This document shows, in pieces, positions 9,206 to 17,411 of a stretch of DNA of 64,000 bases (within the stretch, counting starts at the first letter, position 1; each line of letters begins with the position of its first letter). The position numbers were made by a program, and so were the translations under genes. Under the pieces are notes generated by a model. The model ran no database searches, was not told where the DNA came from, and saw only the letters and a list, made by a program, of their open reading frames with translations. Source of the DNA: an uncultured Flammeovirgaceae bacterium (lineage in GTDB: Bacteria > Bacteroidota > Bacteroidia > Cytophagales > Cyclobacteriaceae); contig CAKZYA010000046.1 in NCBI GenBank assembly GCA_937883755.1, positions 27,061-91,060 on the forward strand. The letters are read 5' to 3'.

Positions 9206-10345
9206 TTATCCAATAGCCTGCTCTAAGTCAGCAATTAGATCAGCACTATCTTCAATACCTACACTTAATCGGATCAGAGAATCGCTCAACCCAGTTTTGG
9301 CTCGTTCCTCTTTCGGAATACTAGCGTGGGTCATACTGGCGGGATGCCCAGCTAGAGATTCTACTCCTCCTAAAGATTCAGCAAGGGCAAATACCTTAAA
9401 CCGCTCTAACGTGTGAAATGCATCTTCCATACGGTCGCCTTTCAAAACAAAAGAAAGCATACCTCCAAAATCACGCATCTGTTTGCGAGCTACCTCGTAA
9501 CCTACTGATGTTTCTAAACCAGGGTAGTAAATGCGGTCAACTTTAGTGTGGTTAGCCAGATACTCCGCTATCTTTTGTCCATTTTCACAGTGGCGTTGCA
9601 TCCGCACATGTAGGGTTTTTATGCCCCGCAGTACTAAAAAGCAATCTTGAGGACCAGGCACGGCTCCGCAGCTATTTTGAATAAACCCTAGCTGTTCGTC
9701 TAAAGCACTATCTTTCACAATCACTGCGCCCATTACTGTATCCGAGTGCCCACCCAAATATTTTGTAATGGAATGTAGCACCATATCCGCACCCAAATCT
9801 AATGGGTTTTGTAGGTAAGGAGTAGCAAAGGTATTATCTACCACCGTCCAAGTATGGTTTTCTTTTGCTAATTCAGCCACCGCCTGAATATCCACTACGT
9901 TCATCATCGGGTTAGTAGGAGTTTCTATCCAAAACATCCGGGTTTTATCAGTGACTTTCTCTTTCACCGATTCCAGATCATTCATTGGAACAAAATGAAA
10001 CTTGATGCCATAATTGGCAAAGATTTTGGTAAAGATTCGGTAGGAACCTCCGTACAGGTCGTTGGTAGAAATTACTTCGTCGCCAGGTTTGAGCAATTTG
10101 ATAACAGCATCAACTGCTGCCATACCCGAGGCAAAGCAGCGGGCGTGCGTACCATTTTCCAAAGCAGCCAGGTTTTGTTCTAGAGTGTGCCGAGTAGGAT
10201 TTTGAGTACGAGCATATTCATATCCTTTATGGTCGCCAGGTGAGGCCTGCACGTAAGTAGAAGTTTGATAAATGGGTGTCATAATTGCCCCCGTAGTGGG
10301 GTCAGGTTCCACACCCGAGTGAATGGCTTTGGTTCCGAATTTCAT
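9206..10345 (-). CDS. Cystathionine gamma-synthase/gamma-lyase family PLP enzyme
   Basis: A PLP-dependent trans-sulfuration enzyme (379 residues from the ATG at 10345; the frame extends 11 codons upstream, but MKFGTKAIHSG is the usual family start). Family motifs: YEYARTQNPTRHTLE, FASGMAAVDAV, NDLYGGSYRIF, WIETPTNPMM, DNTFATPYLQNPL, and the PLP lysine in HSITKYLGGHSD (Lys195). The C-terminal part has ESLGGVESLAGHPASMTHA and RLSVGIED. Known family members make cystathionine from an O-acyl-homoserine, or cleave cystathionine or methionine; sequence alone does not separate synthase (metB) from gamma-lyase. It is cytoplasmic and stands alone. Confidence 0.9.
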   Translation of the reverse strand: MKFGTKAIHSGVEPDPTTGAIMTPIYQTSTYVQASPGDHKGYEYARTQNPTRHTLEQNLAALENGTHARCFASGMAAVDAVIKLLKPGDEVISTNDLYGGSYRIFTKIFANYGIKFHFVPMNDLESVKEKVTDKTRMFWIETPTNPMMNVVDIQAVAELAKENHTWTVVDNTFATPYLQNPLDLGADMVLHSITKYLGGHSDTVMGAVIVKDSALDEQLGFIQNSCGAVPGPQDCFLVLRGIKTLHVRMQRHCENGQKIAEYLANHTKVDRIYYPGLETSVGYEVARKQMRDFGGMLSFVLKGDRMEDAFHTLERFKVFALAESLGGVESLAGHPASMTHASIPKEERAKTGLSDSLIRLSVGIEDSADLIADLEQAIG

Positions 10346-10467
10346 AAGTATTGCTAATTGAAAAAGATAGTTAGCCAATCTTACGATGAATATTACATTT
10401 TAGTTGACAGAATTGACTAACCTAAAAACTAAATAGGCGAAATAAACTGTTCGTCTATAAGAAGACC

Positions 10468-11205
10468 ATGATAAGACAGGCCGTTTATAATTTGAACACA
10501 ACTTTCCGCAACCACCGAACCACGGTACTACTTGTGGGCTGGATGAGCCTCATTCCCTTACTCAGCAGCTCCGTAGTTTCTTACGAAATTATTCGTTACG
10601 AACACGTTCTTGCTAATCTCTCCTGGGAAATATGGTGGCTAATAGGGTTAGTAAGTTGCTTTGCTATGGGATTTGCCCTTTTACCCACTTCTCTAATGGC
10701 ACTTTTGGCGGGGTACTTTCTCGGTTTCTCAGCTTTACCAGGAATCGTAATTGCCTACACCATTGCTTCCATTGTTGGGTTTCAGATCACTCGGTGGATA
10801 GATCATGGAATGTTAGTTAGTACGCTGGCTAAACTACCCTCTAAGCAAGCAACGTTAGCTCAACAATTACAACTTGGTATCACCCATAATCAACTGGGTC
10901 TGACTGCCCTAGCGCGTATGTCACCCATTATGCCTTTTACGATAATGAATGTGCTATTACCGCTGGCCGGAGTATCTTTTAGAAATTATCTATTTGGCGG
11001 ATGGATAGGCATGCTCCCTCGCACATTTTTCTTAATCTGGTTAGGAAGCCAAGCTCAAGAAATTCGCTTTTTAGTTAAGCACGATGGTGATGTTACCGTC
11101 CAACTATTCTTAGCCGGAATGGTACTCCTTACTTTGATCGGAACAGGTTATTACGCCAAGCGTATTTTCCAGCAACAGCTACCAAAAACCCCCATTCAAA
11201 AATAA
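10468..11205 (+). CDS. TVP38/TMEM64 (VTT domain) inner-membrane protein
   Basis: A 245-residue polytopic membrane protein with a short basic N-terminus, about five hydrophobic segments and a VTT/SNARE-associated (DedA-like) core: ALLPTSLMALLAGYFLGF, then an amphipathic stretch and ALARMSPIMPFTIMNVLLPLAGV, which matches the R-x-S-P-x-x-P signature. Family members are linked to lipid scrambling or undecaprenyl/PE-type lipid transport; the substrate here is unknown. It is divergent from the trans-sulfuration gene, convergent with susD, and ends in a strong terminator. Confidence 0.85.
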   Translation: MIRQAVYNLNTTFRNHRTTVLLVGWMSLIPLLSSSVVSYEIIRYEHVLANLSWEIWWLIGLVSCFAMGFALLPTSLMALLAGYFLGFSALPGIVIAYTIASIVGFQITRWIDHGMLVSTLAKLPSKQATLAQQLQLGITHNQLGLTALARMSPIMPFTIMNVLLPLAGVSFRNYLFGGWIGMLPRTFFLIWLGSQAQEIRFLVKHDGDVTVQLFLAGMVLLTLIGTGYYAKRIFQQQLPKTPIQK

Positions 11206-11233
11206 AGAGGGGCAATACTAATTTGCCCCTCTT
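11205..11233 (+). terminator. Bidirectional rho-independent terminator
   Basis: An 11-bp stem (AAGAGGGGCAA at 11205-11215, TTGCCCCTCTT at 11223-11233) around a 7-nt loop. It lies between the convergent membrane-protein and susD genes and serves either direction. Confidence 0.85.
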
Positions 11234-11251
11234 CTATATCTGAAGTTCTGA

Positions 11252-12898
11252 TTAATATCCTGAGTTCTGTTGAATCAAATCAGTACCCACCAGATCAACT
11301 TGAGCTTGAGGAATAGGCATGTATTCGTGCTTACCCGCCTCAAATTGAGCTCCAGCTAGGTGGGTACGGCGGGTTCGTTCTACTTCTAGGTAATCATCAA
11401 TTACCTCGGCCGCGATGCCCCAACGAACCAAATCAAAGAACCGATGCCCTTCATGGGCGAGTTCCAGACGCCGCTCAGTACGCAGCGCGGTAATAGCTTC
11501 ATCGTAGCTAGCAAAAGAAGCGTAGAGCTGTACTAAATAATTAGCAGCTACACTACCATCTAGCATCGTTACGTACTCACTATTCATGGCCCGTTCCCGC
11601 ACTTGGTTGATGTATTGACGCCCGCTTTCCAAATCGCCCAGTTCAATGGCTGCTTCGGCTTTCCACAGTAACAAGTCAGCGTAGCGAATGATATAGTAAT
11701 TTAGAGCATTGACGTAAGGCCAAACAGGCAGATAGCTAGAAGAATTGGCTGAAACAACTCGCTTTTTAGGACCATACGGCCCGTAGGTAGCTAAATCCCT
11801 AGCCCAGCTCTCACTATACAGGCTGTCTAGGTCAAGGTAGGGAATGCCTGGGCGAGCCGTAGTATGATCGAGACGGGGATCAACAAAGTCATCTTCCGTA
11901 ACATCCACATTATCGAGTATCGGCAAGCCATCAGTATTGGTTTTATAGGCATTGATCAGATTTTGAGTAGGGCGATGAAAGCCGTACTGCGGATAAAAGG
12001 GGCCACCGGGAGGCGCTAGTCGATCCCCAATACCTCCGTTGAAGTTACGTGGGGAACCATCGTTGATGGAGTACTGAATAGCAAAGATAATCTCCAAACC
12101 ATTGTCATTTTCTGGTAAGAATACATCCCGGAAGTTATCCATTAGACTGTACTGACCGCTATTAATTACTTCATCAGCCGTAGCACTAGCCTCTGTCCAT
12201 TTTTCTTGGAAAACGTAGGTCTTTGTCAAATACGCTTGAGCAGCCCACTTGGTAGCGCGACCGGGCTCATCCTGAGCATCAGGCAAGGCGGTAAAAGCTG
12301 CCTGGAAGTCTTCTTCTATCTTCTGCCAAAGCTGATCCGACGACAGAGCGGTGTTGGACACGTTGTAATCTTCCAGGCTTTCGGCGGTTTCGTCAACGTA
12401 GGGTATCTGATTATAGATTTTCTTTAGTTCAAAGTAGAAGTGCCCTCGCAAAAAACGCATTTCACCGATTCGCTGCGCTTTTAGTTCAGTATCAAATTCT
12501 TCCGAAGCATTAAGCAGGCGAATAGCTTGGTTGGCCCGGTTTACCCCTTCGTACAGCGCGAGCCACTTGCGTTGTACGTCAATAATGGTCGGATCGGTGT
12601 TGTATATTTCCATCTGATGGATTTGGTTCTGATCACCAGTACCACCCCCACCTTTGTAAGCATCGTCCGAAAGCACATCGCCAAAGCTCCAGTTAGAGGC
12701 GGGCGAGTTAAATGCATTGGTCGCCTGGTCAATCTGACCGTTTAGAATACTGTAAGCCGAGATGATAACTCCCTCCACATTTTCAAGAGCTAACGCTTGT
12801 TCGGGAGTTAGTTCCCCAACAGTTTCTTCTTGCAGAAAATTATCCTCTGAGCATGCGCCTGAAGCTACGCAGATGAATAGAATGAATATCTTTTTCAT
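11252..12898 (-). CDS. SusD/RagB family outer-membrane lipoprotein
   Basis: A 548-residue surface lipoprotein with signal peptide and lipobox ASGAC (Cys16), followed by SEDNFLQEETVGELT. The typical SusD body follows: a TPR-like helical N-terminal part (ALYEGVNRANQAIRLL, EMRFLRGHFYFELKKIY), the middle SSDQLWQKIEEDFQAA, and the C-terminal signature ADLLLWKAEAAIELGD, YINQVRERA, TERRLELAHEGHRFFDLVRW. SusD proteins cap the SusC channel and bind nutrient. It lies 219 bases downstream of susC on the same strand. No glycoside hydrolase, peptidase or regulator accompanies the pair, so the substrate cannot be guessed. Confidence 0.93.
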   Translation of the reverse strand: MKKIFILFICVASGACSEDNFLQEETVGELTPEQALALENVEGVIISAYSILNGQIDQATNAFNSPASNWSFGDVLSDDAYKGGGGTGDQNQIHQMEIYNTDPTIIDVQRKWLALYEGVNRANQAIRLLNASEEFDTELKAQRIGEMRFLRGHFYFELKKIYNQIPYVDETAESLEDYNVSNTALSSDQLWQKIEEDFQAAFTALPDAQDEPGRATKWAAQAYLTKTYVFQEKWTEASATADEVINSGQYSLMDNFRDVFLPENDNGLEIIFAIQYSINDGSPRNFNGGIGDRLAPPGGPFYPQYGFHRPTQNLINAYKTNTDGLPILDNVDVTEDDFVDPRLDHTTARPGIPYLDLDSLYSESWARDLATYGPYGPKKRVVSANSSSYLPVWPYVNALNYYIIRYADLLLWKAEAAIELGDLESGRQYINQVRERAMNSEYVTMLDGSVAANYLVQLYASFASYDEAITALRTERRLELAHEGHRFFDLVRWGIAAEVIDDYLEVERTRRTHLAGAQFEAGKHEYMPIPQAQVDLVGTDLIQQNSGY

Positions 12899-12981
12899 AG
12901 TTGAATGAGTTTACTGGTCAGTATTGAATAGGTTATAAAGAGGTTGAGGCTGGCTTGGCGGATTGTGATATGCAGAATGAA

Positions 12982-13010
12982 TCCCCCTAAATCCCTTTGA
13001 AAAAGGGGGA
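12982..13010. repeat. Palindromic C-run/G-run intergenic repeat
   Basis: TCCCCCT (12982-12988) and AGGGGGA (13004-13010) bracket a nested CCCTTT/AAAGGG hairpin. Similar CCCCCTAAATCCC...GGGGGA palindromes are common dispersed intergenic repeats in Bacteroidota. It lies in the 219-base susC-susD gap and could fold in the mRNA between the two genes. Confidence 0.5.
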
Positions 13011-13117
13011 ATAGATACGTCGCTTGCTATAAAAAGCGGACTATCGTAACGCGACATTGATAATCTTCTAATATCCTGGCTATCCAGTAGTTGTATCCCG
13101 TCCATCCTGGTTAAAAA

Positions 13118-16100
13118 TTACAATCCAATGTTAACCCCTAGTGTGAAAGTACGGGAGGGAGGATAAATACCCCGATCAACCCCGATGTCTAGGTTTCGAT
13201 TATCCGACTGATGATTTTGCAAGCCTACCTCGGGGTCCATGCCTTCGTAAGGTGTAATCACGAACAAGTTTTGCGCTTGTGCGTATACTCGCAAATTAAT
13301 TCGCTCGCTGATCTGGCTAGGTAGCGTATAGCCAATTTGTAAATTCCTGAGCTTAAGAAAGGAAGCATCCTGCACAAAGTAGGATGAAGGCCGGGCGTTA
13401 CGGTTAGGGTCGTCCAGTGATAAACGAGGCACCTCTGCACCCGTATTCTCGGGTGTCCAAGCGCCCAAGGTGCGCTCGTGTCGGTTGTAGGCCGATAGGT
13501 TGAAAAAGTCGCCGTAGTAGCGGGTTAGGTCGTACACCTGACTTCCTTCCGAACCAAAGAAGAACAGCGAAATATCAAAGGCTTTGTAGTTGGCACCCAC
13601 AGTAATTCCGTAAGTAAAATCAGGGTGGGGTGAGCCAATAAAAGTACGATCTTCATCGTCAATTACTCCATCCTCATTTACATCGCGAAAGATAAGGTCA
13701 CCGGGTTGAGCCCCTTCCTGCTGGGCGTGATTAGCAATTTCTTCCGTGGACTGGAAGATACCGATGGCATCGTGACCGTAGAATGAAGCAATAGGCTGCC
13801 CGACATCCGAACGGGATACTTCCTGGTTGAAATTGGTAGTATGCAACGCCGAACGGGGAACTGATAAGAAGTCAATATCTTCCGACAAGTCTACCAGCTC
13901 ATTTTGGATAGCAGCGAAATTGAGATCCATGTGCCAAGAAAAATCTTGCAAACGATCATCCTGATAGCTAGCGTAGAATTCAAAACCCGAGTTTTCCATC
14001 GCTCCTACATTATCCCAAATGGTCTGATTAGTGCCACCCGCCACCGGAGGCAATGGACGTTCTACGAGCAAATCTTCGGTGCGTTTGTGGAAGTAATCTG
14101 CTCCGGCAATCAAGCGGTTCTCCCAGAGGGCAACGTCTACCCCAATGTTGGTTTGAGTAGTAGTTTCCCACTTTAAATCAGGATTAGCGTTACGAGTTTC
14201 GGTGAAGCCCTGTCGCACGCTGTTCTGCCCTCCACCAATGGCGTAGTTAGAGTAGAACGGATTGGTAGCAAAGCTCGAGATAGTAGAAAAGGGAGGAATA
14301 TCCTGGTTACCATTCTGACCGTAGCCCACCCGTAACTTTAGCTGGTTAATCGCAGATATGTTAAAGAAGTCTTCCTCCGAAATACGCCATCCGGCTGAAA
14401 CTGCCGGAAAGCTGCCCCATTTGTTATTCCCTAAGCGGGACGAACCGTCACGTCGCAGAGTAAACGACAGCAGGTAGCGCTGGTCAAACTCGTAGTTGAC
14501 TTTCCCGAAGTAAGAGAATAACGACCATTCTAGAGCATTTCCTGCATTGCGTTGATCGGCTCCATCTCCTCCGTCTAGGTACTGGAAGTTAGGCTCATCA
14601 AAGGGAAAACCTACTCGGGAAGCTTGAAAACCCTCGCGGTAGGAGTTCACCGACTCTATTCCGATTAAAATATCTACCGAATGTTGTCCGAAATCATTCA
14701 GATAGTTGAGTGTGTTAGACCACACCCAGTCAGTATGAAGTTCATTTACAGTGGTAAGATCACTGGCTAGCCGCTGGCTCAGAATATCGTTGTACTGAGG
14801 GTTAAAATTACGAGCATTGAAGTTAGTATAACTTAGCCCAAAATTAGTGCGGAACGTCAGCGCATCCATTAATTGTACATCCGCGTAAGCATTACCGAAG
14901 ATGCGTAACATCAAATCCTGATTATTGCGGTTGCGGTACAACTTACCGAGCGGGTTCTGCACATCGTTAATCGGGTTTCCGCCAAACTCGCCATTAATAT
15001 CGTGGGCGGGTACAATGGATGGGAAACGGAAAGCATCGTACACCACGCTACCCAGCACTGAGTTAGTGGTAGTTTCCGTTTGCCACGAATGGGCTACCGA
15101 AAGATTCTCGCCAATGGTTAACCACTCAACAGGCTTAAAGTCAGTATTGAGGCGGGCAGTTATCCGCTGAAAATCAGTGTACTGCAAAATACCTTCTTGA
15201 TCGAAGTAACCCAGTGACAGAAACGAATGCGCGTTCTCACTACCTTTACCGAATTCTAAAAAATGCGATTGGATGAAGGCTGGTTCAAAAATCTCTTCTA
15301 TCCAGTCGGTATCGGCGGATGGAATGGTTTGAGCATCGTCCAGGAAAGCAGGAATAACCGGGTTGGGCCCATCGCCGTAAATGTCGCTGGCGGGAGTATT
15401 ACCATCGTTACGGGTAGCTTGCCACAGCAAATCGCCATATTCCTGAGCACCGAGCTGATTAGGCAAATTAAACGCTTGCTGTACCCCAGTGTAGGAACGT
15501 AACTTGATGGAAGGCTCTTCACTAACTCCTCTTTTCGTAGTAACAATCACCACTCCGTTAGCCGCCCGTGAGCCGTAGATCGAAGCTGACGAGGCATCTT
15601 TCAGCACCTGCATGGACTCAATATCGTTGGGATTGATTAGATTGATACCCGTTGTGGTGGGCACACCGTCAATGATATAGAGCGGATCATTATTACGGAT
15701 AGTACCAAAGCCACGAATTCGCACTGCGGTATTAGCTCCCGGGGAGTTATCACTAATCACCGTTACTCCAGCTATTTGGCCTTCCAGCATCTCATCGACA
15801 CCCGCTACCGGAAAGCTTTGCACATCTTCAATTTCTACGACTGACACGGCACCCGTGAGATCTTTTTTGTCCTGAGTGGTGTAACCGGTCACCACTACCT
15901 CCGAAAGCTGCGCCGCATCGGTCATCATCTGCACATCAAAAGTGGACTGAGTACCAATGGTAATTTCCTGCGTTTCGTAACCTACGAAGGAAAACACCAG
16001 TGTCTCAGCCTGTTCGGGCACTGTCAAGCGAAAAGCTCCATCAATATCCGTAATAGTTCCTTGAGTCGTGCCTTTCACCAGAATATTCACTCCAGGAATA

Positions 16101-16243
16101 GAGCTACTCTCTTCATCAGTTACCGTACCACTGACGGTACGTTCCTGAGCAGTACGTTCCTGAGCAGGCAGTACGTTTACGTGAAAACAGAAAGCAGCGA
16201 TCAAAATGAGCTGCCAGATAGATTTGGGTAAAAAAACATCCAT
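13118..16243 (-). CDS. SusC/RagA family TonB-linked outer-membrane transporter
   Basis: A 1041-residue outer-membrane beta-barrel transporter; the ATG at 16243 (MDVFLPKS) is preferred over one 11 codons upstream. Order: signal peptide to ~AQ, carboxypeptidase-regulatory-like domain (VSGTVTDEESSSIPGVNILV, GTITDIDGAFRLTVP, SFVGYETQEI), TonB box region (LSEVVVTGY), plug domain with the SusC signature (RIRGFGTI, DPLYIIDGVP, ASIYGSRAANGVVIVTTKRG), then a ~750-residue barrel ending in FTLGVNIGL. With SusD it imports an oligomer using TonB energy. A 15-bp tandem duplication doubles AQERT near the mature N-terminus. A compound palindrome lies about 120 bases upstream. Confidence 0.95.
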   Translation of the reverse strand: MDVFLPKSIWQLILIAAFCFHVNVLPAQERTAQERTVSGTVTDEESSSIPGVNILVKGTTQGTITDIDGAFRLTVPEQAETLVFSFVGYETQEITIGTQSTFDVQMMTDAAQLSEVVVTGYTTQDKKDLTGAVSVVEIEDVQSFPVAGVDEMLEGQIAGVTVISDNSPGANTAVRIRGFGTIRNNDPLYIIDGVPTTTGINLINPNDIESMQVLKDASSASIYGSRAANGVVIVTTKRGVSEEPSIKLRSYTGVQQAFNLPNQLGAQEYGDLLWQATRNDGNTPASDIYGDGPNPVIPAFLDDAQTIPSADTDWIEEIFEPAFIQSHFLEFGKGSENAHSFLSLGYFDQEGILQYTDFQRITARLNTDFKPVEWLTIGENLSVAHSWQTETTTNSVLGSVVYDAFRFPSIVPAHDINGEFGGNPINDVQNPLGKLYRNRNNQDLMLRIFGNAYADVQLMDALTFRTNFGLSYTNFNARNFNPQYNDILSQRLASDLTTVNELHTDWVWSNTLNYLNDFGQHSVDILIGIESVNSYREGFQASRVGFPFDEPNFQYLDGGDGADQRNAGNALEWSLFSYFGKVNYEFDQRYLLSFTLRRDGSSRLGNNKWGSFPAVSAGWRISEEDFFNISAINQLKLRVGYGQNGNQDIPPFSTISSFATNPFYSNYAIGGGQNSVRQGFTETRNANPDLKWETTTQTNIGVDVALWENRLIAGADYFHKRTEDLLVERPLPPVAGGTNQTIWDNVGAMENSGFEFYASYQDDRLQDFSWHMDLNFAAIQNELVDLSEDIDFLSVPRSALHTTNFNQEVSRSDVGQPIASFYGHDAIGIFQSTEEIANHAQQEGAQPGDLIFRDVNEDGVIDDEDRTFIGSPHPDFTYGITVGANYKAFDISLFFFGSEGSQVYDLTRYYGDFFNLSAYNRHERTLGAWTPENTGAEVPRLSLDDPNRNARPSSYFVQDASFLKLRNLQIGYTLPSQISERINLRVYAQAQNLFVITPYEGMDPEVGLQNHQSDNRNLDIGVDRGIYPPSRTFTLGVNIGL

Positions 16244-16362
16244 ATGTTTAAGGTATTTGGTAAGCAATGCTAACAAAACATAGGACGTACGGAAGAGCCT
16301 TAGCTAAGTGAACGAATAGCCCAGTAGATTTCTCGTAAAGGTAGAGTCAGGAAGGGATTGTT

Positions 16363-16404
16363 ATGTTACCAAACCTTTAACTCTGAGTTAAGAAAAGGTA
16401 ACAT
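16363..16404. promoter_or_regulatory. Compound palindrome upstream of susC
   Basis: Outer arms ATGTTACC (16363-16370) and GGTAACAT (16397-16404) enclose an inner dyad TTAACTC-T-GAGTTAA (16377-16391). It sits ~120 bases upstream of the susC start and just past the stop of the MOSC gene. No T-tract follows on the minus strand, so it looks more like an operator or leader structure than a terminator. Confidence 0.4.
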
Positions 16405-16485
16405 CTGGCTAAAAATAGTCTACCAAACGGGAGCAGAAGTTATCCACCAAATTTTCAGCGTTACTGAACCTGAAAAAGGATGGAC

Positions 16486-17304
16486 TTACAAAATATCTGG
16501 CTTATGCGTTTGCACCTGAATAGAATCACCTACACTAATAGTTTTCCCTGCCTCAAACATAGTATTCTGGCCGAACAGCACTTTATTTCCTTGCTTACGA
16601 TATTGAGCCAACATAGCCAACGGCTCTTTGCCCCTCTCGGAAGTGCTTTGATCAATGGTGATGACCGTACAGCGTGAGCAGGGTTTCTCCGCCCAACATT
16701 GAGCCTCGCCAATGGTAAAAGCGTGCCAGAGGTCTTCCCCGTAAGCCTCACCTCCAGTAAACACCAAGTTAGGCCGAAAGCGGTTCATCGGCACGGGTTC
16801 ATCAAGCCGGTTGTTCAAATCATCCAGCGAAGCCTGTCCAATAAGTAAGGCTGGGTAGCCATCAGCAAAACTCACCAACTGTTCTCGGTCACTAACTTTT
16901 CCGGTAGCTGACCGCGAACTGCCTTCGGGCATATACACTAAAGTACAGGTATGCCCGAGAGCATCGCTAAACCAAGCATCCGCCTCCTCGCTCACGTACT
17001 GACCAGTAGCCAAATCACCCCACACCTGAACCGTAGTAACTGGAGCTTCAGCATTGGGAAATAACGGAATTGTTAGATTATGAGACTGATTAGGCGATGA
17101 GACTTCCAGTGAATCATTCCGAAGAACGACAGTCATCTGAGCCATTTGCGGAAAGTCGCGTTGCGTCAAGAAATTTTGTTCATCCACCAGCATCCAGCGA
17201 CGGTCGTAAGCGAGTCCCCGATCGGTTAATAACGCTTCGGATACCGCAATACCCCCTAATGATTTGATGGGGTAAATATAGATTTCTGATAATTGTAGAG
17301 ACAT
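16486..17304 (-). CDS. MOSC domain protein (YcbX/mARC-like)
   Basis: A 272-residue cytoplasmic protein with an N-terminal MOSC_N beta-barrel domain (SEIYIYPIKSLGG, GLAYDRRWMLVDE, LTQRDFPQMA) and a C-terminal MOSC domain (RFRPNLVFTGGEAYGEDLW, EKPCSRCTVITIDQ). The second Cys-region motif matches the molybdenum-cofactor-binding cysteine of mARC/YcbX-type proteins, which reduce N-hydroxylated compounds. It lacks the C-terminal 2Fe-2S ferredoxin domain found in longer YcbX proteins, so it would need a separate electron donor. It is divergent from gpmI, with 107 bases between the starts. Confidence 0.88.
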   Translation of the reverse strand: MSLQLSEIYIYPIKSLGGIAVSEALLTDRGLAYDRRWMLVDEQNFLTQRDFPQMAQMTVVLRNDSLEVSSPNQSHNLTIPLFPNAEAPVTTVQVWGDLATGQYVSEEADAWFSDALGHTCTLVYMPEGSSRSATGKVSDREQLVSFADGYPALLIGQASLDDLNNRLDEPVPMNRFRPNLVFTGGEAYGEDLWHAFTIGEAQCWAEKPCSRCTVITIDQSTSERGKEPLAMLAQYRKQGNKVLFGQNTMFEAGKTISVGDSIQVQTHKPDIL

Positions 17305-17339
17305 AAAAACGGGATAATTAACTAATTTAGCTTCAGGAA

Positions 17340-17347
17340 TAAATTTG
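17340..17347 (+). promoter_or_regulatory. Possible -7 box for gpmI
   Basis: TAAATTTG is an exact TAnnTTTG match 65 bases before the gpmI ATG. No good -33 TTTG lies at the expected distance, so support is modest. Confidence 0.35.
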
Positions 17348-17411
17348 CGGAATATAACTTTTAATCACCTTACCGAACTGCAAAATATTTTTTTAACAAC
17401 AAAATCTAACC

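Noticed and set aside
12911..13105. 64-codon minus-strand open frame in the susC-susD gap
   Set aside because: It reads through the C-run/G-run palindrome and has no family resemblance; the gap is better explained as non-coding with a repeat.
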